14,998 nt of DNA from Chloroflexota bacterium (GTDB lineage: Bacteria > Chloroflexota > Dormibacteria > CF-121), in contig VBFX01000005.1 in NCBI GenBank assembly GCA_005889395.1, forward strand, positions 1 to 14,998, written 5' to 3'. The notes under the pieces are model-generated. The model saw nothing but the letters and a program-made list of their open reading frames with translations. It was not told where the DNA came from and ran no database searches. The position numbers and the translations under genes were made by a program. Each line of letters begins with the position of its first letter. Position 1 is the stretch's first letter. This document shows, piece by piece, positions 1 to 9,577 of the stretch.

Positions 1-1
1 G

Positions 2-655
2 AAGCGGCCCATCCGATCGGTTGCGTCCAATGCGGGGCACTGCCTCGCCAGCGGCATCGTCCCGTCCGATCGCGCCAACCGCGTGGTCGACCGGCTTATG
101 CAGCCCGACATGTGGAGCGGCTGGGGCATCCGCACGCTCTCGATGAAGCATCCCTCCTACAATCCCTACTCCTACCACCTCGGATCGGTCTGGCCGCACG
201 ACAATGCCACCATCGCCGGCGGCTTCCGGCGGGCGGGCCGACACACCGAGGCACAGCAGATCGCCGAAGGCATCTTCGCGGCGGCCGAGCGCTTCGACCA
301 TTACAGCCTGCCGGAACTCTGGGCGGGCGTGGCGCGCGAGCCGGGCGCCTATCCGGTTCCCTATCTCGGGACCAACGTGCCGCAGGCATGGGCCGCGGCC
401 TCGATCTTTCGCCTGGTCGCGATCCTCTGCGGGATTCACACCGCCGGCACCGCGAAGGTCATCTACATCAACCCGGACTTGCCCGACTGGCTGCCGGACC
501 TCACGTTGAAGAATCTGCGCGCCGGCAAGGGCGCGGTCGAGCTTCGTCTCAGGCGCGATGAGGTCGACGTCGTCGGCAATACGACGGGTTTCGAGATCGT
601 CCACGGCCGCATGCCCCGGCCGCCGCTCAACGAGACGCCGCTCGCGCGAACCTAG
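2..655 (+). CDS. Amylo-alpha-1,6-glucosidase (glycogen debranching enzyme), C-terminal part
   Basis: Partial gene that runs in from the left edge; the frame is open from base 2 to the TAG at 653-655, about 217 residues. The translation has SNAGHCLASGIV near its start and, further on, YNPYSYHLGSVWPHDNA and LPELWAGV. These match the C-terminal (alpha/alpha)6 catalytic domain of bacterial amylo-alpha-1,6-glucosidases, which remove alpha-1,6 branches during glycogen or storage-glucan breakdown in the cytoplasm. The acidic stretch around WPHDNA is typical of the substrate pocket. The N-terminal domain and start codon lie outside the window. The gene ends 11 bp before the convergent stop of the next gene, with no obvious terminator hairpin. 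Family assignment is secure; the exact substrate (glycogen or trehalose-pathway glucan) cannot be told from this fragment. Confidence 0.92.
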   Translation, partial: KRPIRSVASNAGHCLASGIVPSDRANRVVDRLMQPDMWSGWGIRTLSMKHPSYNPYSYHLGSVWPHDNATIAGGFRRAGRHTEAQQIAEGIFAAAERFDHYSLPELWAGVAREPGAYPVPYLGTNVPQAWAAASIFRLVAILCGIHTAGTAKVIYINPDLPDWLPDLTLKNLRAGKGAVELRLRRDEVDVVGNTTGFEIVHGRMPRPPLNETPLART

Positions 656-666
656 TCGGACAGGGA

Positions 667-1092
667 CTACGACGCGGGCATCAGGCGAAGATCCGGTTCC
701 AGCCAGCGATGCCGCGCATCTTCGCTGCCCATCCGCTCGCGCGACCAGTGACGGTACGGCAGGTTCTTGTCGAGGAGGTGTGGCTCGGCGGCGAGCAGCT
801 CGTCGAAGGCGAGCGTGGGGTGACGGCTGATGCCCATGGCGACCACGAGCAGCCAGAAGCGCGTCATCGTCTCGTGGTAGCGGTCACCGTGCCCGTGGCC
901 GGCGGCGAATTGCCGGATCGCCGCGGTGACGGCTTCCAATGCACGCGGTAACCCAATCCGGCGGATCTGGATCCACGCCAGCCGGAGGTGGTCGCGATGG
1001 TGGAAGTCCTGGTTGGCGATCTCCCCCGCCGTAAAGGCGGCAAGGAAGTGATCGTCGGCTGCGGTCACGCCCGGTACTTGGTTCGCGTCCAT
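667..1092 (-). CDS. Conserved protein of unknown function (FHHRDHLRLAW family)
   Basis: A 141-residue soluble protein with no signal peptide or membrane segment. It carries FHHRDHLRLAW (about residues 30-40) and, further on, RYHETMTRFWLLVV (about residues 72-85). I recognise this His-rich pattern from small hypothetical proteins in many bacteria but know no assigned function. The clustered histidines and acidic residues could bind a metal, which is inference. The ATG at 1092 is favoured because a CATAAT element (minus strand, 1105-1100) lies 7 nt upstream, as expected of a leaderless transcript. It is divergent from the GT39 gene across 32 bp and convergent with the debranching enzyme gene. 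Confidence 0.82.
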   Translation of the reverse strand: MDANQVPGVTAADDHFLAAFTAGEIANQDFHHRDHLRLAWIQIRRIGLPRALEAVTAAIRQFAAGHGHGDRYHETMTRFWLLVVAMGISRHPTLAFDELLAAEPHLLDKNLPYRHWSRERMGSEDARHRWLEPDLRLMPAS

Positions 1093-1099
1093 CAGCGCA

Positions 1100-1105
1100 A
1101 TTATG
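1100..1105 (-). promoter_or_regulatory. -10 element CATAAT of the 1092 gene
   Basis: CATAAT on the minus strand matches TATAAT at five of six positions and ends 7 nt before the ATG at 1092. Transcription would start at or next to the A of the ATG, giving a leaderless mRNA. No clear -35 hexamer was found. Confidence 0.5.
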
Positions 1106-1112
1106 CCTGTGC

Positions 1113-1118
1113 TAGCTT
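1113..1118 (+). promoter_or_regulatory. -10 element TAGCTT (extended TGC) of the GT39 gene
   Basis: TAGCTT fits TANNNT and is preceded by TGC at 1110-1112, an extended -10 feature. Six nucleotides (GGCACC) separate it from an in-frame ATC at 1125. The TAG of the element is also an in-frame stop for the downstream reading frame, so no start codon further upstream can be used. Confidence 0.5.
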
Positions 1119-1124
1119 GGCACC

Positions 1125-2573
1125 ATCAAAGCGAGCCCGCCCTGGACGGCCCTGCTCCTGCTGGTCGCTGCCAAGGTGGGCGTGACGATGGCCGTCGCCG
1201 ATCGCTACGGTTGGCACCGGGACGAGCTGTACTACCTGGCCTCGAGCCGGCATCCCGCGCTCGGTTACGTCGATTACCCACCGATCACGCCGTTGCTGGC
1301 CCGGCTCGACCAGGCCATCTTCCCGGGTTCGCTTCCGGCGCTGCGGCTGCTCACGGTCCTGGCGGGCGCCGCGATCATCGTCATCGCGGCACTGATCGCG
1401 CGAGAGCTGGGGGGCAACGAGCTGGCGCAGACCCTCGCGGCGCTTGCGGTCCTGATCTCGCCCATGTTCGTCGGGGCCAACATCCTCTTTCAGACGGTCA
1501 GCTTCGACGAGCTCGTGTGGGCGGTCGCGTCCCTGTCGTTCGTGCGCCTGCTACGCGGGGCCGATTCGAGGGAGTGGCTGTTGCTGGGCCTGGTGTTTGG
1601 AATCGGCCTGGAGACGAAGTACACCGTGATCGGGCTTGGCATCGCGATGTTGGTCGGGCTGCTCGCCACCAAATCACGCTGGCACCTGGCCAGCCCCTGG
1701 CCGTGGCTCGGCTTCGGCATCGCCATCCTTGTGCTTGTGCCGAACCTCACCTGGCAGGTGGGTCACAACTGGGATAGCGTCGCGTACACGATCGCGCACC
1801 GCGGCGCGACGGACGGCCCGATCGCCTACGTGCTCCAGCAACTGCTACTCGCCGGTCCGCAGCTCCTCCCCATCATCGTCATGGGCGTGTGGTGGCTCTG
1901 GCGCGATGAGGCGCTGAGAGCGGCCGCTGTCACGATCGTTGCCGTCGAGCTCTTCTTCCTCCTGATCGGCGGAAAAGCCTACTATCCCGCGCCCATCTAT
2001 CCCCTCGCCTTTGCCGCAGGCTCGATCTGGTTCGTCGAGTTGATGCGCCGGCGCTGGATCCGGCGCCTCGCGGTAGCCGGCGCCGTCGCGCTCACGCTCG
2101 TCCTCCTCCCGATCGGCCTTCCGATTCTGCCGGCGAAGGCGATGGCCGACTCCGGAATCTGGAAGGCGCGTAAAGACTTCGCCGACATGGTCGGCTGGCC
2201 CGACTTCGTCGAGCAGGTGACCACCGTCTACCAGCGACTGCCCCTGTCTGACCGCGGCTCGGTGATGATCCTGGCAAGCAACTACGGCGAGGCCGGCGCG
2301 CTCGATTTCTACGGCCGTGGTCTGCCACCGGTGGTGTCGCCACACCTCACTTACTATTACTGGGCGCCGGCGAAGATGTCGCCGTCGACCGTCATCGTGG
2401 TCGGATACCAGCGCGGCTACCTGGCCAGGCTCTTCGGCGACATCGAGCAGGCCGGCACCATCACGAACTTCCTCGGTTTGCGCAACGAGGAATACGGGAA
2501 GGCGATCTGGATCTGCCGCAGCCCATTGGTTTCCCTCGACAAAGCCTGGCCGCGCCTCAAAGCCCTCGACTGA
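1125..2573 (+). CDS. GT39-family membrane glycosyltransferase (ArnT/PMT-like), probable ATC start
   Basis: About 482 residues if read from ATC 1125. The protein has multiple hydrophobic helices and the motif YGWHRDELYYL (about residues 28-38) followed by HPALGYVDYPPITPLLARL. That is the luminal/periplasmic loop with the acidic catalytic residue typical of GT39 (ArnT/PMT-like) enzymes, which transfer sugars from polyprenyl-phosphate donors at the membrane. The first GTG in frame is at 1176, but starting there removes the predicted first helix (WTALLLLVAAKVGVTMAVA). The frame is open back to a TAG at 1113 and contains no ATG, GTG or TTG before 1176. An ATC at 1125 sits 6 nt after TAGCTT, so I place the start there. 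The acceptor substrate is unknown. The gene ends 2 bp before the stop of the convergent gene. Confidence 0.85.
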   Translation: MKASPPWTALLLLVAAKVGVTMAVADRYGWHRDELYYLASSRHPALGYVDYPPITPLLARLDQAIFPGSLPALRLLTVLAGAAIIVIAALIARELGGNELAQTLAALAVLISPMFVGANILFQTVSFDELVWAVASLSFVRLLRGADSREWLLLGLVFGIGLETKYTVIGLGIAMLVGLLATKSRWHLASPWPWLGFGIAILVLVPNLTWQVGHNWDSVAYTIAHRGATDGPIAYVLQQLLLAGPQLLPIIVMGVWWLWRDEALRAAAVTIVAVELFFLLIGGKAYYPAPIYPLAFAAGSIWFVELMRRRWIRRLAVAGAVALTLVLLPIGLPILPAKAMADSGIWKARKDFADMVGWPDFVEQVTTVYQRLPLSDRGSVMILASNYGEAGALDFYGRGLPPVVSPHLTYYYWAPAKMSPSTVIVVGYQRGYLARLFGDIEQAGTITNFLGLRNEEYGKAIWICRSPLVSLDKAWPRLKALD

Positions 2574-2575
2574 GA

Positions 2576-2905
2576 TCAGCCAACCGAGTGGATCAGATCG
2601 CCGCCGAAAACTAGCGGACCCTCGGGTTGGAACTTGTCGGCCAGCCGGTCAAACTCTTGGAAATCGGGATCGGAGTCATGTTCGTGGTGCTCCGCCATGC
2701 TGGGGACCTCGACGACGATGACGTATTTGACAACGGCCTTGCGTTCGTCCGAACCGAACTGGGACCGGAAGAACCGAGCACTGATGAACTTGCCCCGCCG
2801 CTGGTAGTCGCGCCACCGCGGTAGCTGACGTTCGACAAACAACTTTTCGTACTCGGCCGCTTGCTTCGCGCGCACGTGGATCACGATCACATTGACCTGA
2901 CTCAT
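2576..2905 (-). CDS. Small protein, possibly dimeric alpha/beta-barrel (ABM/NIPSNAP-like) fold
   Basis: A 109-residue soluble protein. It begins with a beta-strand-like VNVIVIHVRAKQAAEYEKLF segment, followed by a basic helix, a second strand pair (AVVKYVIVVEVPSM) and an acidic helix (HDSDPDFQEFDRLADKF). The strand-helix-strand-strand-helix order and length resemble ferredoxin-like dimeric barrel proteins such as the ABM or NIPSNAP groups, but I cannot assign a family firmly. The ATG at 2905 lies 6 nt after TAGGCT, giving a leaderless start. It is divergent from pheA across 37 bp and convergent with the GT39 gene with a 2 bp gap. No function is proposed. Confidence 0.78.
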   Translation of the reverse strand: MSQVNVIVIHVRAKQAAEYEKLFVERQLPRWRDYQRRGKFISARFFRSQFGSDERKAVVKYVIVVEVPSMAEHHEHDSDPDFQEFDRLADKFQPEGPLVFGGDLIHSVG

Positions 2906-2911
2906 GTGTAG

Positions 2912-2917
2912 AGCCTA
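2912..2917 (-). promoter_or_regulatory. -10 element TAGGCT of the 2905 gene
   Basis: TAGGCT on the minus strand fits TANNNT and is separated by exactly 6 nt (CTACAC) from the ATG at 2905, predicting a leaderless transcript. Confidence 0.5.
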
Positions 2918-2930
2918 AGCGAAACTTCGA

Positions 2931-2936
2931 TAGAGT
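2931..2936 (+). promoter_or_regulatory. -10 element TAGAGT of pheA
   Basis: TAGAGT fits TANNNT and is followed by six nucleotides (GGCGAG) and then an in-frame ATC at 2943. The TAG of the element is an in-frame stop, which limits where translation can begin. It lies 13 bp from the -10 of the divergent gene. Confidence 0.5.
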
Positions 2937-2942
2937 GGCGAG

Positions 2943-3848
2943 ATCGCCAGCGAGCTCACGATCGGCTATCAGGGGGAACCGGGCGCCTACTCCGAAGAGG
3001 CGCTCCACGCGACGTTCCCCACCGCAACGCCCCAGGCCTTTCGCACGCTGCGCCACGCCTTTCACCGGGTGGCCGACCAGTCGGTGGACTTCGCGTTGGT
3101 CCCCGTCGAGAACTCGCAGGGGGGTAGCGTGCTCGAGACCTACGACCTGCTCCTCGAATACCGCGCCCTGGTGGTGGCCGAGGTGGCGTTGCAGGTCGAT
3201 CACTGCCTTCTGGCGCTGCCGGGTGCCAAAGGCGACGAGATCAGGCGGGTGCTCTCACACCCCCAGGCCCTCGCGCAGTGCGAGGCCTTCATCGTGCGCG
3301 AGCACCTCGAACCCATTCCGGCGTATGACACCGCCGGTGCCGCCAAGCAGATTCAACGGGAGGGCCGCAAGGACCAGGCGGCGATCGCCGGGCGGCGGGC
3401 CGCCGAGCTCTACGGATTGGAAATCCTGGCGGAACGGATCCAGACGGTGCAGGAAAACATCACGCGCTTCTTCTTGATCACGCGGCGAGGACCGCGCCGG
3501 CCCAAGGCGCCGCGCATCAAGCGGCCTCGCTACGGCAAGAAGACCTCGGTGGTCTGCGCGGTCGCCAACGAACCGGGTGCGCTGTTCCGCTTGCTCGCCT
3601 GCTTTGCCGAGGCGGGCGTCAATCTCACCAAGCTCGAGTCACGACCACGCCGCGATCCGCCATGGGAGTACCTCTTCTACCTCGACCTGGACGGCGGCCG
3701 ATCCGAGAAGCCGGTCGCGGCATCGCTGCGCGCGGCGCGGCACGCCACCACCTTTCTCCAGGTCCTCGGTACCTACGCGCGGGCACTGCCACTGTCGGCT
3801 CCGCCAAAACGCCGCAGCCGAAAGCGGCGCAACCCGGCTGAGCCGTAG
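2943..3848 (+). CDS. pheA: Prephenate dehydratase with ACT domain, probable ATC start
   Basis: About 301 residues, the usual size for monofunctional prephenate dehydratase, which converts prephenate to phenylpyruvate in phenylalanine synthesis. The N-terminus has the conserved GYQGEPGAYSEEAL, then VPVENSQGGSV and the catalytic Thr-Arg-Phe in NITRFFLI (about residue 175). The C-terminal ACT regulatory domain carries NEPGALFRLLACF and the phenylalanine-binding LTKLESRP. Conserved sequence begins at about residue 8, yet the first GTG in frame is at 3069, 42 codons inside the catalytic domain, and there is no ATG, GTG or TTG between the in-frame TAG at 2931 and that point. An ATC at 2943 sits 6 nt after TAGAGT, so I place the start there. 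Feedback inhibition by phenylalanine is expected from the ACT domain. Confidence 0.92.
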   Translation: MASELTIGYQGEPGAYSEEALHATFPTATPQAFRTLRHAFHRVADQSVDFALVPVENSQGGSVLETYDLLLEYRALVVAEVALQVDHCLLALPGAKGDEIRRVLSHPQALAQCEAFIVREHLEPIPAYDTAGAAKQIQREGRKDQAAIAGRRAAELYGLEILAERIQTVQENITRFFLITRRGPRRPKAPRIKRPRYGKKTSVVCAVANEPGALFRLLACFAEAGVNLTKLESRPRRDPPWEYLFYLDLDGGRSEKPVAASLRAARHATTFLQVLGTYARALPLSAPPKRRSRKRRNPAEP

Positions 3849-3852
3849 GCCG

Positions 3853-4230
3853 TTACCGGCGTTCCGAGGACCAGTAGCGCTGATCCGGCGTCAACGATTC
3901 CAGCCACTCGGTCACGAAGTTCGCGTTGTGATGAATTGCGGTCAGCTGGAGACGGTCGCTGCCCGAGTTGATGAACCGATGGGCGGTCCCCGCTGGCGCG
4001 ACGACGATGTCGCCCGCCGACGCTTGCACGACGGCATCGTTGACGACGAAGCGGCCGGTCCCGGCATGGACCACGAAGATCTCCTCGTACGGATGTCGGT
4101 GCAGGTTCGGGCCATGGCCCGTTTCGACATCGACCAGGATCAAGGTTAGACCCGCGCCATACTCCTTGCCCTCGAACTCGCGAGAGCTGTTGCCACCGGG
4201 GAGTTGGTTCGAGTGAATTAGCCGGTCCAT
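3853..4230 (-). CDS. Single-domain cupin protein
   Basis: A 125-residue protein with both cupin motifs: motif 1 as GPNLHRHPYEEIFVVHAGTG (metal-ligand His-x-His and Glu) and motif 2 as GDIVVAPAGTAHRFINSG (second His ligand). It is a complete small beta-barrel with an intact metal site. Cupins of this size include mannose-6-phosphate-isomerase-like proteins, dioxygenases and sensors, and the sequence does not choose among them. The ATG at 4230 lies 14 bp after the phosphoenolpyruvate carboxylase stop codon, so co-transcription is possible. A TAACAT element overlapping that stop could alternatively drive it with a leader of about 5 nt. The gene is convergent with pheA, with a 4 bp gap. Confidence 0.88.
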   Translation of the reverse strand: MDRLIHSNQLPGGNSSREFEGKEYGAGLTLILVDVETGHGPNLHRHPYEEIFVVHAGTGRFVVNDAVVQASAGDIVVAPAGTAHRFINSGSDRLQLTAIHHNANFVTEWLESLTPDQRYWSSERR

Positions 4231-4244
4231 GCGACCGTGTGATG

Positions 4245-6880
<2,636 letters not shown>

Positions 6881-6887
6881 GCTTGGC

Positions 6888-6893
6888 AGGATA
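6888..6893 (-). promoter_or_regulatory. -10 element TATCCT of ppc
   Basis: TATCCT on the minus strand lies 7 nt upstream of the ppc ATG at 6880, giving a leaderless transcript. It overlaps the ilvD -10 on the other strand by two base pairs. Confidence 0.5.
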
Positions 6894-6897
6894 CAAT
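6892..6897 (+). promoter_or_regulatory. -10 element TACAAT of ilvD
   Basis: TACAAT differs from TATAAT at one position. A start near 6904 would give a leader of about 20 nt containing the Shine-Dalgarno sequence. A weak TTGCGC at 6871-6876 is the best -35 candidate, with a short 15 bp spacer. Confidence 0.55.
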
Positions 6898-6905
6898 CGG
6901 GCCTC

Positions 6906-6913
6906 GAGGAGGG
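6906..6913 (+). promoter_or_regulatory. Ribosome binding site of ilvD
   Basis: GAGGAGGG, a strong Shine-Dalgarno match, ends 10 nt before ATG 6924. It decides the start, because the in-frame ATG at 6879 lies upstream of the likely promoter. Confidence 0.6.
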
Positions 6914-6923
6914 TATCTGGACG

Positions 6924-8621
6924 ATGACGGACCCAAACGGCGCGTCGCCGCTGAAGCGGCAAAGCGCGCGATTGACGGAGGGCGACGATCGTGCCGGCGC
7001 GCGCGCCATGCTGCGGGCGATCGGCTTCACCCGCGAAGACCTCAGCAAGCCGTTGATCGGCGTCGGGCATAGCTGGATCGAGACCATGCCCTGCAACTTC
7101 AACCACCGCCGCCTCGCCGAGAAGGTGAAGGCCGGAATCCGTGCCGCCGGTGGTACCCCCATGGAGTTCAACACCATCGCCGTGTCTGATGGCGTCTCGA
7201 TGGGCACCGAGGGCATGAAAGCCTCACTCGTGAGCCGCGAGGTGATCGCCGATTCGATCGAGCTGGTGACGCGCGGTCATCTCTTCGACGGCCTGGTCCT
7301 GATCGTTGGCTGCGACAAAACGATTCCGGCCGCCGTGATGGCTCTCGTCCGGATCAACATCCCCGGGCTGGCCCTCTACAGTGGCACGATCGCCGCCGGC
7401 CGCCATCGCGGCCGGGACATCACGCTGATGGACGTCTTCGAGGCCGTCGGTGCCGTCGCCGCCGGCAAGATGGACGCGGACGAGCTATGCGAGGTGGAGG
7501 AGAGCGCCTGTCCGGGCGCCGGCGCTTGTGGCGGCCAGTTCACTGCGAACACGATGTCGACGGCGATCGAGTTCCTGGGAATCAGCCCGGCAGGGGCGAA
7601 TGACGTCCCGGCGCTCGACCCTCACAAAGATGATGTCGCGGAGCAGTCAGGGCGGCTGGTCATGGACCTGATCAAGAGGGACGTGCGACCCCGCCAGATC
7701 GTCACCAGGGCCGCGCTCGAAAACGCGATCGCGTCGGTCGCGGCCACCGGTGGATCGACGAATGGCGTCTTACACCTGCTCGCCATCGCGCGAGAGGCCG
7801 GCGTGCCCTTGACCATCGACGACATCGAACGAGTCGCCTCGCGGACCCCGGTGGTTGCCAGCCTCAAGCCGGGCGGCGCGTACGTGGCGAAGGACCTGCA
7901 CGATGCCGGCGGTATCGCGCTCGTGGCGAAGCGACTTAACGAAGGCGGACTGATCAATGGCGCAGCCCGAACGGTCGACGGCCGGACCATGGCGCAGGTC
8001 GCCACGGCCGCAATCGAGACTCCGGGCCAGAAGGTGGTGACGGTCCTGGACAAACCCCTGAAGCCGACCGGCGGCCTGGCAATTCTCCGCGGCAACCTCG
8101 CGCCCGAGGGCTGCGTCGTGAAGCTCGCCGGCCACGAGCGCCTGATGCATCGCGGCCCGGCTCGCGTCTTCGACAGCGAGGAGGCAGCGTTTGCCGCGGT
8201 CGAGGCGCGCCAGATCAAGGCAGGCGACGTCGTGGTGATCCGCTACGAAGGCCCGGTCGGCGGTCCCGGGATGCGTGAGATGCTCGCCGTGACCGGCGCG
8301 CTCGTGGGCGAAGGCCTCGGCGATTCGGTCGCGCTGATCACCGACGGCCGCTTCTCCGGCGCGACCCACGGGCTCATGGTCGGCCACATCGCACCCGAGG
8401 CGGCGCGCGGTGGGGCGATCGCCGCCCTTCACGATGGGGACACCGTCACGATCGATGTCGCGAAGCGCCAGCTCAATGTCGAGCTGCCCGAGGTCGAGAT
8501 TGCCAGGCGAATGAAAGACTGGCAGCCGCCGGAGCCCCGTTATGCGACCGGCGTGTTCGCGAAGTACGCTGCCCTTGTCTCGTCGGCCAGCGAGGGAGCC
8601 ATTACCACACCGCGCACTTAG
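6924..8621 (+). CDS. ilvD: Dihydroxy-acid dehydratase
   Basis: 565 residues, the normal length for IlvD. The enzyme dehydrates 2,3-dihydroxy-isovalerate and 2,3-dihydroxy-3-methylvalerate in valine, leucine and isoleucine synthesis. The iron-sulfur ligands are visible as cysteines in ETMPCNFNH (about residue 56), VGCDKTIPA (about 130) and CPGAGACGGQFTANTMS (about 196-202). The C-terminal signature GRFSGATHGLMVGHIAPEA is present. The ATG at 6924 is preferred over in-frame ATG 6879 because of the GAGGAGGG ribosome site and because 6879 lies upstream of the promoter. No other branched-chain gene is adjacent. Its stop codon overlaps the stop of the convergent membrane-protein gene. Confidence 0.96.
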   Translation: MTDPNGASPLKRQSARLTEGDDRAGARAMLRAIGFTREDLSKPLIGVGHSWIETMPCNFNHRRLAEKVKAGIRAAGGTPMEFNTIAVSDGVSMGTEGMKASLVSREVIADSIELVTRGHLFDGLVLIVGCDKTIPAAVMALVRINIPGLALYSGTIAAGRHRGRDITLMDVFEAVGAVAAGKMDADELCEVEESACPGAGACGGQFTANTMSTAIEFLGISPAGANDVPALDPHKDDVAEQSGRLVMDLIKRDVRPRQIVTRAALENAIASVAATGGSTNGVLHLLAIAREAGVPLTIDDIERVASRTPVVASLKPGGAYVAKDLHDAGGIALVAKRLNEGGLINGAARTVDGRTMAQVATAAIETPGQKVVTVLDKPLKPTGGLAILRGNLAPEGCVVKLAGHERLMHRGPARVFDSEEAAFAAVEARQIKAGDVVVIRYEGPVGGPGMREMLAVTGALVGEGLGDSVALITDGRFSGATHGLMVGHIAPEAARGGAIAALHDGDTVTIDVAKRQLNVELPEVEIARRMKDWQPPEPRYATGVFAKYAALVSSASEGAITTPRT

Positions 8622-9577
8622 CGGGTCGCGCTGGGACTGGGGCTCGGCATCGGAGTCACGATGGGGCTCTGCGCAGGCCACGGCGGCAGTGCGACGCGGG
8701 GCGCGGTAACCGGGGCGCCAGACAAGTGTTGCTGATGAAGCGGATATGCATTGGTGATCGGCTTTCCGTCGGCGGCGAAAGGATAGTCCGTCATCGGATC
8801 TGGGACAGTCTGAGCCAGGGTTACGGGGCGCCCATCCTGGTCATAGAGAAGGACGTCCGTAAGTGGCGTGCCGTCCTTGGAGTAGGGATAGATGTTGCTG
8901 AGCGCGCCATTCGCCATCGTCAATGGTTGTCCCACTTCCTGTTGGCCGGAACCACCCGACTCCTCCATCGCGAAGGAGGGGAACGTGCCCATGCCTGCTA
9001 GGACCGGCACCGCGATCAGCGCGATCATCACATTGGCGCCAATCGCCAGGACACGCCCGCCCTTCGCCAGGGGACGGTCTGCTCGGCCCAAGCGAATCGA
9101 TAGCACGATCGCGATGGCGGCCGCGACGATCTCGAGCAGCCCGCGGCTGGAGAATGGATTGGGGATCGGGTGAAGGTTGGTGCTCGGGCTGAAGGCTCTG
9201 GTCAGGACCAGGACGAGGAGATACGCGCGTAGGACCCACCATCCTGGTCGCAGTTCTGGGAGAAACGCACGCACCTGTCGGTACCACGACGATGTCGTCA
9301 CCCGGCTTATCGCGACCGTGACGTCGCGCAGAAGCGGGTGCTGCCGCGTGGCGTCGGCGTGTGCCACACCATAGGCCGTGCGCAGTTCCTGGGCGTATTG
9401 TTCGGCCGGCCCGAGGCGCTCGGCAAGCGAACCGCCAGCGTCAGTCGCAACCTCCCTTAGATGGTCTTCGAGATCTTCCAGCAGAACGTCGGCCTGATCC
9501 GGTGGGAGGTCGGAAAGCGCAGCGCGGACTGAGCCCGCGTAGGTCGCAACGTCGTCTGCTTGATCGTTACTTGCCAT
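8618..9577 (-). CDS. HAAS/DUF1700-like membrane protein partnered with PadR
   Basis: 319 residues. The N-terminal 70 or so form an acidic helical region (LPPDQADVLLEDLEDHLREV, then ERLGPAEQYAQELRTAY) of the HAAS/DUF1700 type, which typically accompanies PadR regulators. Three hydrophobic segments follow (about residues 113-128, 148-163 and 175-197). The C-terminal 120 residues are Pro/Asp/Gly-rich and probably extracytoplasmic, with KDGTPLTDVLLYDQDGRPV and a related ADGKPITNAYPL, then a Pro-Ser tail. AAGGAG 8 nt before ATG 9577 supports the start. It overlaps the PadR gene by 11 bp, so the two are co-transcribed. The molecular role is unknown; PadR pairs of this kind usually respond to envelope or drug stress, which is inference here. 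Confidence 0.88.
   Translation of the reverse strand: MASNDQADDVATYAGSVRAALSDLPPDQADVLLEDLEDHLREVATDAGGSLAERLGPAEQYAQELRTAYGVAHADATRQHPLLRDVTVAISRVTTSSWYRQVRAFLPELRPGWWVLRAYLLVLVLTRAFSPSTNLHPIPNPFSSRGLLEIVAAAIAIVLSIRLGRADRPLAKGGRVLAIGANVMIALIAVPVLAGMGTFPSFAMEESGGSGQQEVGQPLTMANGALSNIYPYSKDGTPLTDVLLYDQDGRPVTLAQTVPDPMTDYPFAADGKPITNAYPLHQQHLSGAPVTAPRVALPPWPAQSPIVTPMPSPSPSATR

Noticed and set aside
1103..1777. 224-codon plus-strand frame beginning at ATG 1103
   Set aside because: Out of frame with the GT39 gene; the product is Arg/Ala/Gly-rich shadow sequence without membrane helices.
2044..2072. GGCGC-rich inverted repeats in the GT39 gene
   Set aside because: Explained by Arg/Ala-rich codons in a GC-rich coding region; no regulatory context.
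3810..3829. Perfect CGCCGC / GCGGCG stem with an 8 nt loop near the end of pheA
   Set aside because: It lies inside the coding region, has no T tract after it on either strand, and such stems are common by chance in GC-rich genes.
3773..4244. Continuation of the ppc reading frame through the cupin gene as a long C-terminal extension
   Set aside because: The sequence after IDP is Arg/Ser/Pro-rich shadow coding of the cupin and pheA regions, and the true PPC C-terminus is found in another frame at 4245-4307.
7770..8681. 303-codon minus-strand frame opposite ilvD
   Set aside because: Shadow frame; ilvD motifs are complete on the plus strand.
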